The position numbers were made by a program, and so were the translations under genes. This document shows, one piece after another, positions 55,380 through 64,000 of a stretch of 64,000 nt of DNA. A model generated the notes under the pieces. It was not told the origin of the DNA, ran no database searches, and worked only from the letters and a program-made list of their open reading frames with translations. This DNA comes from Pseudomonas frederiksbergensis (GTDB lineage Bacteria; Pseudomonadota; Gammaproteobacteria; Pseudomonadales; Pseudomonadaceae), in assembly GCF_017114915.1 (NCBI RefSeq), contig NZ_JAAUOE010000005.1, forward strand, positions 124,001 through 188,000, read 5' to 3'. The first letter of the stretch is position 1. Each line of letters opens with the position of its first letter.

Positions 55380-55976
55380 TCAAGGCACCAGATAGCCCCT
55401 TACCCCGGTAAAGATGATCTGTGCAGCCAACGCGCAGACGAACAGCCCCATCAGCCGGCTGACAATCTGCAAGCCCTGGTCGCCAAGAATCCGTTCTATC
55501 CGGCTGGACAAGTAAAGCACCACGCCGACGGTAAAACTGGCCAGGGCAATACTGATGATCGCGGTGAGTTTGTCATCCCAGTGAGGCTGGCTCACCCCCA
55601 TGACCAGCAGCGCACCGATGGTCCCGGGGCCGACCGTCAGCGGGATGGTCAGCGGAACGATGGTCACGTCCTGCTGCACGTTGTCGGTCTGCACCACCGA
55701 CTTGCCTTGGGCCATGCCCAGGGCCGAGATGAACAGCACACTGCCGGCGCCGATGCGGAAGGCATCCACGGTGATGCCGAACACGTCGAAGATCACCCGC
55801 CCGAACAGGTACAGCAAGACGCTGGAAACCAGCGTGGCGGTTGCCACTTTCCAGGCCAGGCGTCGCTGCTCCTTGCGCGAATAGCCGCGGGTCAGACTGA
55901 TGAAACAGGACAATACGAAGAACGGGCTGTAGAGCACCAGCATCTTCAGGTAAACGCTGAACAACACGTGGAGCAT
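55380..55976 (-). CDS. MarC/YchE-family inner-membrane protein
   Basis: 198 residues with six hydrophobic segments. Family signatures: PFFVLSCFISLTRGYSRKEQ near residue 18, FRIGAGSVLFISALGMAQGK near 73 and VPLTIPLTVGPGTIGALLVMG near 107. MarC proteins have no established function (the old link with multiple antibiotic resistance is withdrawn). It stands downstream of retS in the same direction, 65 bases away; recalled gene order in P. aeruginosa also has a membrane protein next to retS. Confidence 0.9.
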   Translation of the reverse strand: MLHVLFSVYLKMLVLYSPFFVLSCFISLTRGYSRKEQRRLAWKVATATLVSSVLLYLFGRVIFDVFGITVDAFRIGAGSVLFISALGMAQGKSVVQTDNVQQDVTIVPLTIPLTVGPGTIGALLVMGVSQPHWDDKLTAIISIALASFTVGVVLYLSSRIERILGDQGLQIVSRLMGLFVCALAAQIIFTGVRGYLVP

Positions 55977-56041
55977 GGGGCAAGCTCACTGGCGAGGGAA
56001 GTCGAGGGGGGAGTCTATCAGGCGCTGTAGGGACTGTCGGC

Positions 56042-58816
56042 TCAGGAAGTCTGAACCGCCCGGTTCTGCTGATCGCGCTGGGCAACCCAATGCTCGATCA
56101 AATCGCGTAACTGCGACAGTTCGACCGGTTTGGCCATGTGTCCGTCCATGCCCGCCTGACGCGCACGCTCTTTGTGCTCGGCGAGGATGTGCGCGGTCAA
56201 CGCGACCACGGGGGTGCGAATCCGCTGGTTACCGACCTCCCAGGCACGCAGTTGCTGGGTGGCGGAGAAGCCGTCGAGGATCGGCATTTCGCAGTCCATC
56301 AGCACCAGGTCATAACGCTGGGCCTTCATCGCCACCAAGGCTTCCTCGCCATTGCTGGCGGTGTCCGGCTGCAGGTTGAGCTTGCCCAGCATGCCGCGAA
56401 TGACCTTGGTCGAGATGCTGTTGTCTTCGGCCACCAGGATGCGGAAATCGCTGGGCACCTTGATCGGAAGGGCAGGGCCGGAGGGTGGGTTCTGCGAGGT
56501 GGTCGGGCCTTTGTTGCGCTGGTTCAGTTCGTCCGCCAGGGTGGTCTTGAGGGTGTAGCCGGCCACTGGCTTGGCAAGGATGCGTTTGACCCCGGAGTTG
56601 CGCGCGATGATCTTGCTCGGCGCGTTGCTGATGCCGGTGAGCATGATCAGTAGAATGTCATGGTTCAGACTCGGGTCTTCCTTGATCTTGGCGGCCAGTT
56701 GCATGCCGGTCATGCCGGGCATGTTCTGGTCCAGCAGGACCACGTCGAAATAATCGCGCAGGTGGGCCTTGGTGCGCAGCAGTGCCAGGGCCTCCTTGCC
56801 GGACGGCACGGCGCTGACGTTCAGGCCCCAGGCGCTGCATTGCTGCACCAGCACCTTGCGACAGGTATCGTTGTCATCCACGACCAGGACGCGCGCGCCT
56901 TGCAGCGGGCTGTCCAGGTCCGAAGTCGGATGTTCGAGACGGTCCGGATCCAGTGGCAAGGTCAGCCACAATGTGCTGCCCTGATTGGCGCCGCTCTTGA
57001 TCCCGAACTCACCCTGCATCAAACGGATCAGTTGACGGGCAATCACCAACCCCAGATTGCCCCCCAGGCTGGTGGCCGAGAGGAAGTGCTTGCTGTGCAG
57101 TTCGGCGTGCATCAACGCGTCACGTTCTTCAGCCTCCATCGGCTGGCCGCTGTCCTGCACGGCGATGCGCAGCCGCGGTTTGGCGCTGCGCTCATCCAGG
57201 GCGACGACGATCAGAATCTCGCCTTCGTCGGTTTTCTTCAGGGCGTTTTCCAGCAGGCTCAGCAGGGTCTGGCGCAGGCGTGTCGGGTCGCCGCTGATGA
57301 CGCGCGGTACCTGCGGCTGGATAAAGCTGATCAGCTCGATGTTCTGCTGTTCGGCCTTGGCGCGGAAGATGTTCAGGCAGTCTTCGATCAGGGCATTGAG
57401 GTCAAACTGCACGTCGTCCAGCTCGATCTGCCCGGACTCGAGCTTGGAGATGTCGAGAATTTCGTTGATCAGTGTCAGCAATTCGTTGCCGGCGCTATGG
57501 ATGGTCTGCACATAGTCGCGCTGCTTGACCGACAGCGGTGTGCCCAGCAGCAGTTCGGTCATGCCCAGCACGCCATTCATGGGCGTGCGGATTTCGTGGC
57601 TGATTTTCGCCAGAAACTCGGCCTTGGCGTTTATCTCGGCGTTGCTGGCGGCCAGGTCGCGACTGACGCTGAAACGGTCTTCGGTGATACTGCGCTGTCG
57701 CTCGCCCAGGGCAATACTCATCAACAGGCCACTGATACAGATAAACACCAGCAGGGTGATGATCAAGCCTTGCGGGGCGACAAGGGTCAGCCCCTGCAGC
57801 GCCGGCAGGATAATCAATGTGCCGAGGTTGAACACCACCATGGCCGCCACGAACAGACGCGCCGGGCGATAACCTTTTTGCCAGTGATGGGCGCTGACGA
57901 ACAACATGCTCAGGCCGGCCAGAGCAACCAGCCCATAGGTGATCAGGTTCAGTGGCAGTGTGTTGACGAACAGCAACAGCAGGCCGCAGACCACGATGAG
58001 CAGGATGTCCCCCAGCAGCAGTTTGTTCAGCGGGTGCGGGCCTAGCGGAGCGAAGAAACGGTAGGCGAACATCAGGCCGCAAGGCGCGGTCAGTAGCAAG
58101 GCGAGGTAGGTGCCGGGGGTCTGCACGGCGGACCAGTTCGGCAACCATGGACGCGCCAGGTTCAGCAACAACACCAGGCTGAGCAGCAGCAGCCCTTCGC
58201 ACGCCGCCAGCCAGAGGCTGCTGCGCGAGCGGGTGTAGGCGTAACGGGTCAGGTTATGCAGGATCAGCATCCCGATACAGCCGAAGAGCAGGCCGTAGAT
58301 CAGCGTCTGGTTCTGAGTGGCGGCGGTCATGACCGCCGATTGCAGGGTGATGTATGGCCGCAACTGGTGTTCTGAGACCAGTCGCATATAAACGTCGAGG
58401 GTTTTGTCACTTTGTGGCAGCGGCAACATGAAGTCGCTGCTGGGCAGGGGGCGCTCAGCCTGAGGCTGCCCGGTACCGGTATTCAATTGATCGATCAGTT
58501 GGTCGCCGTCGAGCACATACAGATTGAGGTGCGACAGGTCTGGTGCGAACACCCGCAGTAACTGTTCGTGTTTGCCAGGCGCGAGCCTGAAACGCAGCCA
58601 TAACGCACCCTCGGGCCCGGCCGCGGTGAGGCGCTCGAGTTCGATGGGGCTGAATTGATTGGTGTAGCGGCTGGAGCGGATGTCGCTCAGCTGCAGGTCG
58701 CCCTGTTCGTCGAGCAATACCGCCCAGCCACTGCCTTGCGTGGCCTGGGCCGGGAGCATGCAGAGCAAGGTCAGCAGAGTGACGGTGAAGCCTATGGCAA
58801 TCCTGAGCCAGCGCAC
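56042..58816 (-). CDS. retS: Hybrid sensor kinase RetS
   Basis: 924-residue inner-membrane hybrid kinase. A signal peptide (1-26) precedes a periplasmic 7TMR-DISMED2 domain (about 30-165), then seven helices (7TMR-DISM, 170-372), HisKA with H407 ([13 protein letters not shown]), an ATPase lobe with N box LLENALKK and G region [15 protein letters not shown], and two receivers with phospho-acceptors D696 (LLDQNMPG) and D841 (LMDCEMPI). RetS binds and inhibits GacS, switching between acute virulence and biofilm through the small RNAs RsmY/Z. The gene begins with GTG after AAGGGA. Position next to purD-purH-fis supports the identity. Confidence 0.94.
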   Translation of the reverse strand: MRWLRIAIGFTVTLLTLLCMLPAQATQGSGWAVLLDEQGDLQLSDIRSSRYTNQFSPIELERLTAAGPEGALWLRFRLAPGKHEQLLRVFAPDLSHLNLYVLDGDQLIDQLNTGTGQPQAERPLPSSDFMLPLPQSDKTLDVYMRLVSEHQLRPYITLQSAVMTAATQNQTLIYGLLFGCIGMLILHNLTRYAYTRSRSSLWLAACEGLLLLSLVLLLNLARPWLPNWSAVQTPGTYLALLLTAPCGLMFAYRFFAPLGPHPLNKLLLGDILLIVVCGLLLLFVNTLPLNLITYGLVALAGLSMLFVSAHHWQKGYRPARLFVAAMVVFNLGTLIILPALQGLTLVAPQGLIITLLVFICISGLLMSIALGERQRSITEDRFSVSRDLAASNAEINAKAEFLAKISHEIRTPMNGVLGMTELLLGTPLSVKQRDYVQTIHSAGNELLTLINEILDISKLESGQIELDDVQFDLNALIEDCLNIFRAKAEQQNIELISFIQPQVPRVISGDPTRLRQTLLSLLENALKKTDEGEILIVVALDERSAKPRLRIAVQDSGQPMEAEERDALMHAELHSKHFLSATSLGGNLGLVIARQLIRLMQGEFGIKSGANQGSTLWLTLPLDPDRLEHPTSDLDSPLQGARVLVVDDNDTCRKVLVQQCSAWGLNVSAVPSGKEALALLRTKAHLRDYFDVVLLDQNMPGMTGMQLAAKIKEDPSLNHDILLIMLTGISNAPSKIIARNSGVKRILAKPVAGYTLKTTLADELNQRNKGPTTSQNPPSGPALPIKVPSDFRILVAEDNSISTKVIRGMLGKLNLQPDTASNGEEALVAMKAQRYDLVLMDCEMPILDGFSATQQLRAWEVGNQRIRTPVVALTAHILAEHKERARQAGMDGHMAKPVELSQLRDLIEHWVAQRDQQNRAVQTS

Positions 58817-58874
58817 GGCGAAATCCCTTCGTAGGTTGATGCCAGAATATAACTATGCGCGGTGCCGGAATAGT

Positions 58875-58901
58875 CAGGCAAGGGCCGCAAGCCCTTGCCT
58901 G
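58875..58901. terminator. Hairpin downstream of purD
   Basis: Perfect 11-base stem CAGGCAAGGGC (58875-58885) / GCCCTTGCCTG (58891-58901), loop CGCAA. It lies 15 bases after the purD stop, but no T run follows on the minus strand, so it may protect the 3' end rather than terminate. Confidence 0.5.
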
Positions 58902-58915
58902 GCCGAATGGATGGC

Positions 58916-60211
58916 TTATTCCTGATTTTCGCCACGCTCGCGGGCAATGGCGCGGTAGCCAATGTCCTTGCGGTAGAAGCAGCCTTCCCAGTCGATTTTA
59001 GCTGCCAGCTTGTAAGCCTGCTGCTGGGCTGCGTCGACGCTGGTGCCCATGGCGGTTGCGCACAGCACCCGACCACCGGCTGTCACCACCTGACCGTCCT
59101 TGAGTGCGGTGCCGGCGTGGAAGACTTTGCCTTCCAGTGCCGCGGCTGCATCCAGGCCGTTGATGGCAACGCCTTTGGTGTAGTCACCCGGGTAACCGCC
59201 AGCGGCCAATACGATGCCGACGCTCGGACGTGGATCCCATTGCGCTTCGACCTTGTCCAGCGCTTGTGCCAGGGCCGCTTCGACCAGCAATACCAGGCTC
59301 GACTGCAAACGCAGCATCACCGGTTGGGTTTCAGGATCGCCGAAACGGCAGTTGAACTCGATGACTTTTGGGTTACCAGCCTTGTCGATCATCAGGCCGG
59401 CATAGAGGAAACCGGTGTAAACGTTGCCTTCCTCGGCCATGCCGCGCACGGTCGGCCAGATCACCAGGTCCATGACCCGTTGATGGACTTCGGCCGTGAC
59501 GACCGGTGCCGGGGAGTAAGCGCCCATGCCGCCGGTGTTCGGACCGGTATCGCCGTCGCCGACGCGTTTGTGGTCCTGGCTGGTGGCCATCGGCAGCACA
59601 TTCTTGCCGTCGACCATGACGATGAAGCTGGCTTCTTCGCCGTCCAGGAACTCCTCGATGACCACGCGAGAACCGGCATCGCCAAATGCGTTGCCAGCGA
59701 GCATGTCGCGCACCGCGTCTTCGGCTTCGGCCAGGGTCATGGCCACGATCACGCCTTTGCCGGCGGCCAGGCCGTCGGCCTTGATGACGATCGGTGCGCC
59801 TTTTTCACGCAGATAAGCCAGGGCGGGCTCGATCTCGGTGAAGTTCTGGTAGTCGGCGGTCGGGATCTTGTGGCGTGCCAGGAAGTCCTTGGTGAAGGCT
59901 TTCGAACCTTCCAGTTGCGCGGCGCCCGCGGTCGGGCCGAAGCAATCCAGGCCGCGGGCGCGGAACAGATCGACAACGCCAGCGACCAGCGGCACTTCCG
60001 GGCCGACGATGGTCAGGGAAACGTTCTTCTGGGCAAAGTCAGCCAGCTGCTCGAGGGCCAGCACGTCGATGGCGACGTTCTCGCACTTGGCTTCGATGGC
60101 GGTGCCGGCGTTGCCCGGGGCAACGAACACTTTCTGCACGCGCGGATCCTGAGCCACTTTCCAGGCCAGGGCGTGTTCACGGCCACCGCTGCCAATGATC
60201 AAAACATTCAT
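58916..60211 (-). CDS. purD: Phosphoribosylamine-glycine ligase PurD
   Basis: 431-residue ATP-grasp enzyme of purine synthesis (step 2, forming GAR). MNVLIIGSGGREHALAWKVA at the N-terminus, GPTAGAAQLEGSKAFTKDFLARH near 118, MATSQDHKRVGDGDTGPNTGGMGAYSPAP near 208 and EFNCRFGDPETQ near 288 (metal-binding Glu/Asn) are all standard. Length is normal. A compound repeat separates it from purH upstream; the two are probably co-transcribed. Confidence 0.97.
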   Translation of the reverse strand: MNVLIIGSGGREHALAWKVAQDPRVQKVFVAPGNAGTAIEAKCENVAIDVLALEQLADFAQKNVSLTIVGPEVPLVAGVVDLFRARGLDCFGPTAGAAQLEGSKAFTKDFLARHKIPTADYQNFTEIEPALAYLREKGAPIVIKADGLAAGKGVIVAMTLAEAEDAVRDMLAGNAFGDAGSRVVIEEFLDGEEASFIVMVDGKNVLPMATSQDHKRVGDGDTGPNTGGMGAYSPAPVVTAEVHQRVMDLVIWPTVRGMAEEGNVYTGFLYAGLMIDKAGNPKVIEFNCRFGDPETQPVMLRLQSSLVLLVEAALAQALDKVEAQWDPRPSVGIVLAAGGYPGDYTKGVAINGLDAAAALEGKVFHAGTALKDGQVVTAGGRVLCATAMGTSVDAAQQQAYKLAAKIDWEGCFYRKDIGYRAIARERGENQE

Positions 60212-60248
60212 TTCAAAAACCTCGGATGACGCTAATTCTGTGGGGGCT

Positions 60249-60351
60249 GATCGTTCCCACGCTCTGCGTGGGAATGCCTCTACGGACGCTCTGCGTCCGA
60301 GGGACGCGGAGCGTCCCGGGCTGCGTGCCCACGCAGAGCGTGGGTACGATC
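60249..60351. repeat. Compound palindromic repeat between purH and purD
   Basis: Outer arms GATCGTTCCCACGC (60249) and GCGTGGGTACGATC (to 60351), inner arms GGACGCTCTGCGTCC and GGGACGCGGAGCGTCCC. It fills most of the 149-base gap. Confidence 0.9.
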
Positions 60352-60360
60352 AAGAAGAAA

Positions 60361-61968
60361 TCAGTGACGGAAGTGGCGCATGCCGGTGAAGACCATGGCG
60401 ATGCCGGCTTCGTCGGCGGCCGCAATCACTTCGTTATCACGCATCGAGCCGCCTGGCTGAATCACTGCTGTGATACCGACCTTGGCCGCGTTGTCGATGC
60501 CGTCGCGGAACGGGAAGAACGCATCCGACGCCATGACCGCGCCCTGCACCTGCAAACCTGCGTGTTCAGCCTTGATCGCGGCGATACGCGCGGAGTTCAC
60601 GCGGCTCATCTGGCCGGCGCCGACACCGATGGTCTGACGGTTCTTGGCGTAGACGATGGCGTTGGACTTGACGTATTTGGCGACTTTCCAGGCGAAGATC
60701 AGGTCGTTGATTTCCTGTTCGGTCGGGGCGCGTTTGGTCACCACTTTCAGGTCTTCGCTGCCGATCATGCCGATGTCGCGGCTCTGCACCAGCAAACCGC
60801 CATTGACGCGCTTGTAGTCCCAGGCCGGAACGCGATCCGCCGACCACTCGCCGCAGGCCAACAGGCGTACGTTGGCTTTGGCGGCCACGATGGCGCGGGC
60901 TTCGGCGCTGACGGACGGGGCGATGATCACTTCGACGAACTGACGCTCGACGATGGCTTTTGCGGTTTCAGCATCCAGCTCGCGGTTGAACGCGATGATG
61001 CCGCCGAACGCCGATTCGGTGTCGGTGGCGTAGGCCAGTTCGTAGGCCTGACGGATGCCGCCTTCGGCGTCCGGGCTCACGGCCACGCCGCACGGGTTGG
61101 CGTGTTTGACGATCACGCAGGCCGGTTTGACGAAGCTCTTCACGCATTCCAGCGCGGCGTCGGTGTCGGCCACGTTGTTGTACGACAGCTCTTTGCCTTG
61201 CAGTTGGGTCGCGGTGGCGATGCCGACTTCGGCAGGTTTGGCTTCAACGTAGAACGCCGCGCTCTGGTGCGGGTTCTCGCCGTAGCGCATTTCCTGGGTC
61301 TTGATGAACTGGCTGTTGAAGGTGCGCGGGAATTCGCTGCGACCTTCTGTGCTGAGGGTTTCAGCCGCCTGGTTCACGGTGCCCATGTAGTTGGCGATCA
61401 TACCGTCGTAGGCGGCGGTGTGTTCGAAGGCCTTGAGCATCAGGTCGAAACGCTGAGCGTAGGTCAGGCCGCCGGCCTTGAGATTTTCCAGGACGTTGGC
61501 GTAATCGCTGGCATTGACCACGATAGCCACGTCTTTGTGGTTTTTTGCCGCCGAACGAACCATGGTCGGGCCGCCGATGTCGATGTTTTCGATCGCAGTC
61601 GGCAGGTCGCAGCCAGGCTTGTTGATGGTGGCTTCGAACGGGTACAGGTTGACCGCGACCAGATCGATCGGCTTGATGCCGTGCTCGTTCATGATGGCAT
61701 CGTCGATACCGCGACGACCGAGGATCCCGCCGTGGATTTTCGGGTGCAGGGTTTTCACCCGGCCATCCATCATTTCTGCGAAGCCGGTGTAGTCCGCGAC
61801 TTCCACTGCGGCCACGCCGTTATCGCGCAGCAGCTTGAACGTCCCGCCGGTGGAAAGGATCTCGACGCCCAGGGCTTCGAGCTCCTTGGCGAATTCAAGG
61901 ATCCCGGTCTTGTCGGAAACGCTGATCAAGGCGCGGCGGATCGGCAGGCGGGTGGTCTGGTCGGTCAT
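60361..61968 (-). CDS. purH: Bifunctional AICAR transformylase / IMP cyclohydrolase PurH
   Basis: 535-residue enzyme of the last two steps of IMP synthesis. N-terminal IMP cyclohydrolase (1-200; [50 protein letters not shown]) and C-terminal formyl transferase ([11 protein letters not shown] near 270 with the catalytic Lys-His, ending [34 protein letters not shown] end). ATG at 61968 gives the usual start; one further upstream (61980) is possible. A terminator lies between fis and this gene, so it likely has its own promoter. Confidence 0.97.
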   Translation of the reverse strand: MTDQTTRLPIRRALISVSDKTGILEFAKELEALGVEILSTGGTFKLLRDNGVAAVEVADYTGFAEMMDGRVKTLHPKIHGGILGRRGIDDAIMNEHGIKPIDLVAVNLYPFEATINKPGCDLPTAIENIDIGGPTMVRSAAKNHKDVAIVVNASDYANVLENLKAGGLTYAQRFDLMLKAFEHTAAYDGMIANYMGTVNQAAETLSTEGRSEFPRTFNSQFIKTQEMRYGENPHQSAAFYVEAKPAEVGIATATQLQGKELSYNNVADTDAALECVKSFVKPACVIVKHANPCGVAVSPDAEGGIRQAYELAYATDTESAFGGIIAFNRELDAETAKAIVERQFVEVIIAPSVSAEARAIVAAKANVRLLACGEWSADRVPAWDYKRVNGGLLVQSRDIGMIGSEDLKVVTKRAPTEQEINDLIFAWKVAKYVKSNAIVYAKNRQTIGVGAGQMSRVNSARIAAIKAEHAGLQVQGAVMASDAFFPFRDGIDNAAKVGITAVIQPGGSMRDNEVIAAADEAGIAMVFTGMRHFRH

Positions 61969-62002
61969 CTCAATTTCCATCAAAAGCAAAGGAGTCAGCA
62001 AA

Positions 62003-62032
62003 AAAGGCGACCGGTTTTACGCGGGCGCCTTT
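62003..62032 (-). terminator. Rho-independent terminator of dusB-fis
   Basis: On the minus strand the stem AAAGGCG (62032-62026) / CGCCTTT (62009-62003) is followed by further T, 18 bases after the fis stop. Confidence 0.7.
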
Positions 62033-62049
62033 CTGGTTTGATTGAATGC

Positions 62050-62370
62050 TTACAGCAAATCGTACTGCTTGAGTTTCTTGCGCAGGGTGCCCCGGTTCAG
62101 CCCGAGCAGCTCACTGGCCTTGGTCTGGTTGCCCTTGACGTAGTTCATCACGCACTCGAGCAGGGGAGCCTCGACTTCGGAGAGCACCAGGTTGTACACA
62201 TCCGTGACGGCAGCGCCCTCAAGGTGGGCGAAATAATTGTGCAGCGCCTTCTCGACACTCCCGCGAAGGGTCTGACCTTCTTCGCTCGGTGTGTTGAGGT
62301 GCTGTTTCAAATTCACGTTGTCGCTCACGGGTGTTGTTCCACTCACTAAAGTCTCGGTCATCATCGTCAT
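62050..62370 (-). CDS. fis: Nucleoid-associated DNA-binding protein Fis
   Basis: 106 residues. N-terminal flexible arm, dimer helices ([19 protein letters not shown]) and the C-terminal helix-turn-helix [27 protein letters not shown], nearly invariant in Fis. Fis bends DNA, activates rRNA promoters and shapes the nucleoid in fast growth. ATG at 62370 overlaps the dusB stop (ATGA), as in enterobacteria where dusB-fis is one operon. Nearby in-frame ATGs (62364, 62361) are possible starts. Confidence 0.97.
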   Translation of the reverse strand: MTMMTETLVSGTTPVSDNVNLKQHLNTPSEEGQTLRGSVEKALHNYFAHLEGAAVTDVYNLVLSEVEAPLLECVMNYVKGNQTKASELLGLNRGTLRKKLKQYDLL

Positions 62371-63377
62371 GCGGCCACCCCTTCTCCGTCCCCTGTCAGG
62401 CTCTTGTAACGTTCGGCGAAGAAGGCCCGAACGTAGGCGCATTGTGCTTCCGTATCTTCCAAACGATTGAAGTGGGCGCGAAACTCCCTGGCGCCCGGCA
62501 AGGTTGCGAGATACCAGCCCACATGTTTGCGAGCTATGCGCACGCCCATGACGTCGCCATAGAAGGCATGCAGCGCGGCCAGATGCTCAAGCAGAATACA
62601 TTCCACCTCGATCAGTTCCGGTGCCGGGAGTTTTTCGCCGGTACGCAGATAATGGTCGATTTCACGAAAAATCCACGGCTGCCCCTGGGCAGCCCGACCC
62701 ACCAACAGGCCATCGGCACCGGTCGCGTCGAGCACGTACCGGGCCTTCTCGGGCGAATCGATATCGCCATTGGCGAAGACCGGAATCGACACCGCCTGCT
62801 TGATCGCGGCAATGGTGTCGTACTCGGCTTCGCCGGTGTACAGATCGGCGCGGGTGCGGCCATGCACCGCCAGCGCCGTAATGCCTGCCTGTTCGGCGAT
62901 CTTCGCCACCGTCAGGCCGTTCTTGTGCTCCCGGTCCCAGCCGGTGCGGATCTTCAGGGTGACCGGCACATCGACTGCGGCCACCACGGCCTGCAGGATC
63001 TCGGTCACCAATGCTTCATCCTTCAACAGGGCGGAGCCTGCGGCCTTGTTGCAGACCTTCTTCGCCGGACAACCCATGTTGATGTCAATGATCTGTGCGC
63101 CCAGCTCAACGTTGGCTCGGGCCGCATCCGCCAGCATCTGTGCATCGCCACCGGCGATCTGTACCGAGCGGGGCTCGGGATCGCCTTCGTGGATCATGCG
63201 CATCCGCGATTTGCGGGTGTTCCACAAGCTCATGTCGCTGGTGACCATTTCCGAGACTACAAGACCCGCGCCCAGTCGCTTGCACAGCTGACGAAAGGGC
63301 TGGTCGGTGACGCCCGCCATGGGGGCGAGAATCAAGCCGTTGTGCAATGTATATGGACCGATGCGTACCGCCGACAT
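62367..63377 (-). CDS. dusB: tRNA-dihydrouridine synthase DusB
   Basis: 336-residue FMN enzyme reducing uridine at position 17 of tRNA. TIM-barrel start [20 protein letters not shown], the catalytic cysteine C103 in [45 protein letters not shown] and the tRNA-binding C-terminal helical domain. Forms the dusB-fis operon. Confidence 0.96.
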   Translation of the reverse strand: MSAVRIGPYTLHNGLILAPMAGVTDQPFRQLCKRLGAGLVVSEMVTSDMSLWNTRKSRMRMIHEGDPEPRSVQIAGGDAQMLADAARANVELGAQIIDINMGCPAKKVCNKAAGSALLKDEALVTEILQAVVAAVDVPVTLKIRTGWDREHKNGLTVAKIAEQAGITALAVHGRTRADLYTGEAEYDTIAAIKQAVSIPVFANGDIDSPEKARYVLDATGADGLLVGRAAQGQPWIFREIDHYLRTGEKLPAPELIEVECILLEHLAALHAFYGDVMGVRIARKHVGWYLATLPGAREFRAHFNRLEDTEAQCAYVRAFFAERYKSLTGDGEGVAA

Positions 63378-63428
63378 AGGACTTCCCTGTTGTGGGGCCG
63401 GATCATGAGAGTTCGAAAAAGGGTTGGC

Positions 63429-63457
63429 ATGATACCCGAGCTCGATGACTGGATAAA
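63429..63457 (-). promoter_or_regulatory. Candidate sigma-70 promoter of dusB-fis
   Basis: Minus strand: -35 TTTATC (63457-63452), 17-base spacer, -10 TATCAT (63434-63429), five of six matches in the -10. The start point would be near 63421, 44 bases before the dusB ATG. The -35 match is poor. Confidence 0.4.
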
Positions 63458-63562
63458 GGCTGAATTGAACAAAATCTGAACAGCTATTCTGTTATCGCCA
63501 GCGGTTTGGTTTGAACGGTCAAAGTCAGAAATCCGCCATCAAGCCTGTAACGGTGAGCCGTT

Positions 63563-64000
63563 TCACTCGGGGGAGTGGAAGCTCAGGCTGTAGTTCACCG
63601 CTTTGGGACCCGGATCGAGAATGTCCAGCGCGATATGGATCGGCGTTTGTGGCGGCATTTCCGCCAGGCCTTCGAGATCGCCGTTGAGGTACTCGCCGGG
63701 CTTGAAGCGACGGCTGGCGATCAGGTGGCCGTTGAGGTCGGCAAAGCGCAGTTCCAGCAGCGGGAAGGGCTGGGAGAAGGGTGCACGGTTGTAGATGATG
63801 GCATCGACCACCAGGGCGCCGTTGAAGTCCGGGTGGCTGCGGACCACCAGGTTGCTGCTTTTGACCTTCGCGATGTCGACTTTGGATGGCACGGTGCAGC
63901 CGATGTGCGGGCACAGTTGCTGGAACCACGGACGGTACTGGTCCTGACGCGCCAGTTCGTCGAAGTGATAGGCGACGTATTGGCCGACAAGGCCGGCGGC
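63563..64000 (-). CDS. DUF3426 family protein (partial; 5' end beyond the window)
   Basis: 145 codons of the C-terminal part are visible. The frame is open to the window edge (GQYVAYHFDELARQDQYRPW, then FQQLCPHIGCTVPSKVD), so a start at 63892 suggested by the open frame alone would be wrong. DUF3426 proteins usually have an N-terminal MJ0042 zinc ribbon and one membrane helix, followed by this periplasmic beta domain (LVVRSHPDFNGALVVDAIIY, PFPLLELRFADLNGHLIASR, RRFKPGEYL, ending VNYSLSFHSPE). The order prmA-DUF3426-dusB-fis is usual in Pseudomonas, so prmA is expected just outside. Role unknown. Confidence 0.9.
   Translation of the reverse strand, partial: AAGLVGQYVAYHFDELARQDQYRPWFQQLCPHIGCTVPSKVDIAKVKSSNLVVRSHPDFNGALVVDAIIYNRAPFSQPFPLLELRFADLNGHLIASRRFKPGEYLNGDLEGLAEMPPQTPIHIALDILDPGPKAVNYSLSFHSPE

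Noticed and set aside
63892..63892. GTG at 63892 as the start of a 109-residue protein
   Set aside because: The frame continues open to the window edge with DUF3426-like sequence, so the gene is longer and truncated by the window.

Overview
The window is chromosomal DNA of a fluorescent Pseudomonas (P. fluorescens group). Supporting signs are the gene orders retS-purD-purH-fis-dusB, urtABCDE-ureDABC and cobK-cbiD-cobL / cobGHIJ, the proteins CbpM and OprC, and many Pseudomonas-type REP/REPIN palindromes between genes. No tRNA, rRNA, CRISPR array, transposase or integrase was found. Comparisons with P. aeruginosa gene order are from memory, not from a search.

Left part (1-9.2 kb): the end of a branched-chain amino acid ABC operon (livM-livG-livF) with its terminator; a ~600 bp gene-free stretch with an ordered cluster of DnaA-box sequences; a short-chain dehydrogenase; an AGE-family epimerase; the urease accessory genes ureE-ureF-ureG plus a HupE/UreJ nickel permease; a DesT-like TetR regulator; and a small secreted tandem-repeat protein. 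9.2-20 kb: an AsmA-family protein, a LysR / azoreductase / SMR-exporter divergon, a lipase, PsiF, an AI-2E-type permease, a chaperone set (YegD-type Hsp70 divergent from cbpA-cbpM) and a sensor kinase.

20.2-30.7 kb: a long minus-strand nitrogen block, urtA-B-C-D-E (urea ABC importer), ureD, ureA, two acetyltransferase genes, ureB, ureC. It takes up urea and hydrolyses it to ammonia. The matured enzyme needs the nickel-delivery genes ureEFG, 13 kb away. Both urtA and ureE have a well-matched sigma-54 (-24/-12) promoter with NtrC-like half-sites upstream, which explains how the split halves could be co-induced by nitrogen limitation.

30.8-40.1 kb: a DUF6124 gene with an apparently structured leader, a FecCD-type metal-chelate ABC importer, and a copper block (PepSY protein, OprC-type receptor with a CxxxM site, two DUF2946 proteins, a PCu(A)C chaperone), followed by a small antitoxin-like gene. 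40.3-47.9 kb: two divergent operons for the corrin ring of cobalamin.

48.1-55.3 kb: one very large gene (2381 codons) closed off by strong hairpins on both sides and preceded by an AT-rich leader. It encodes a single-chain toxin with a large-clostridial-toxin (GT44) glycosyltransferase, a YopT-like Cys-His-Asp protease region and a hydrophobic pore-like region, an architecture like lymphostatin (LifA/Efa1). It is the most striking item in the window. 55.4-64 kb: marC, retS (virulence/biofilm switch kinase), purD, purH, fis, dusB and a partial DUF3426 gene.
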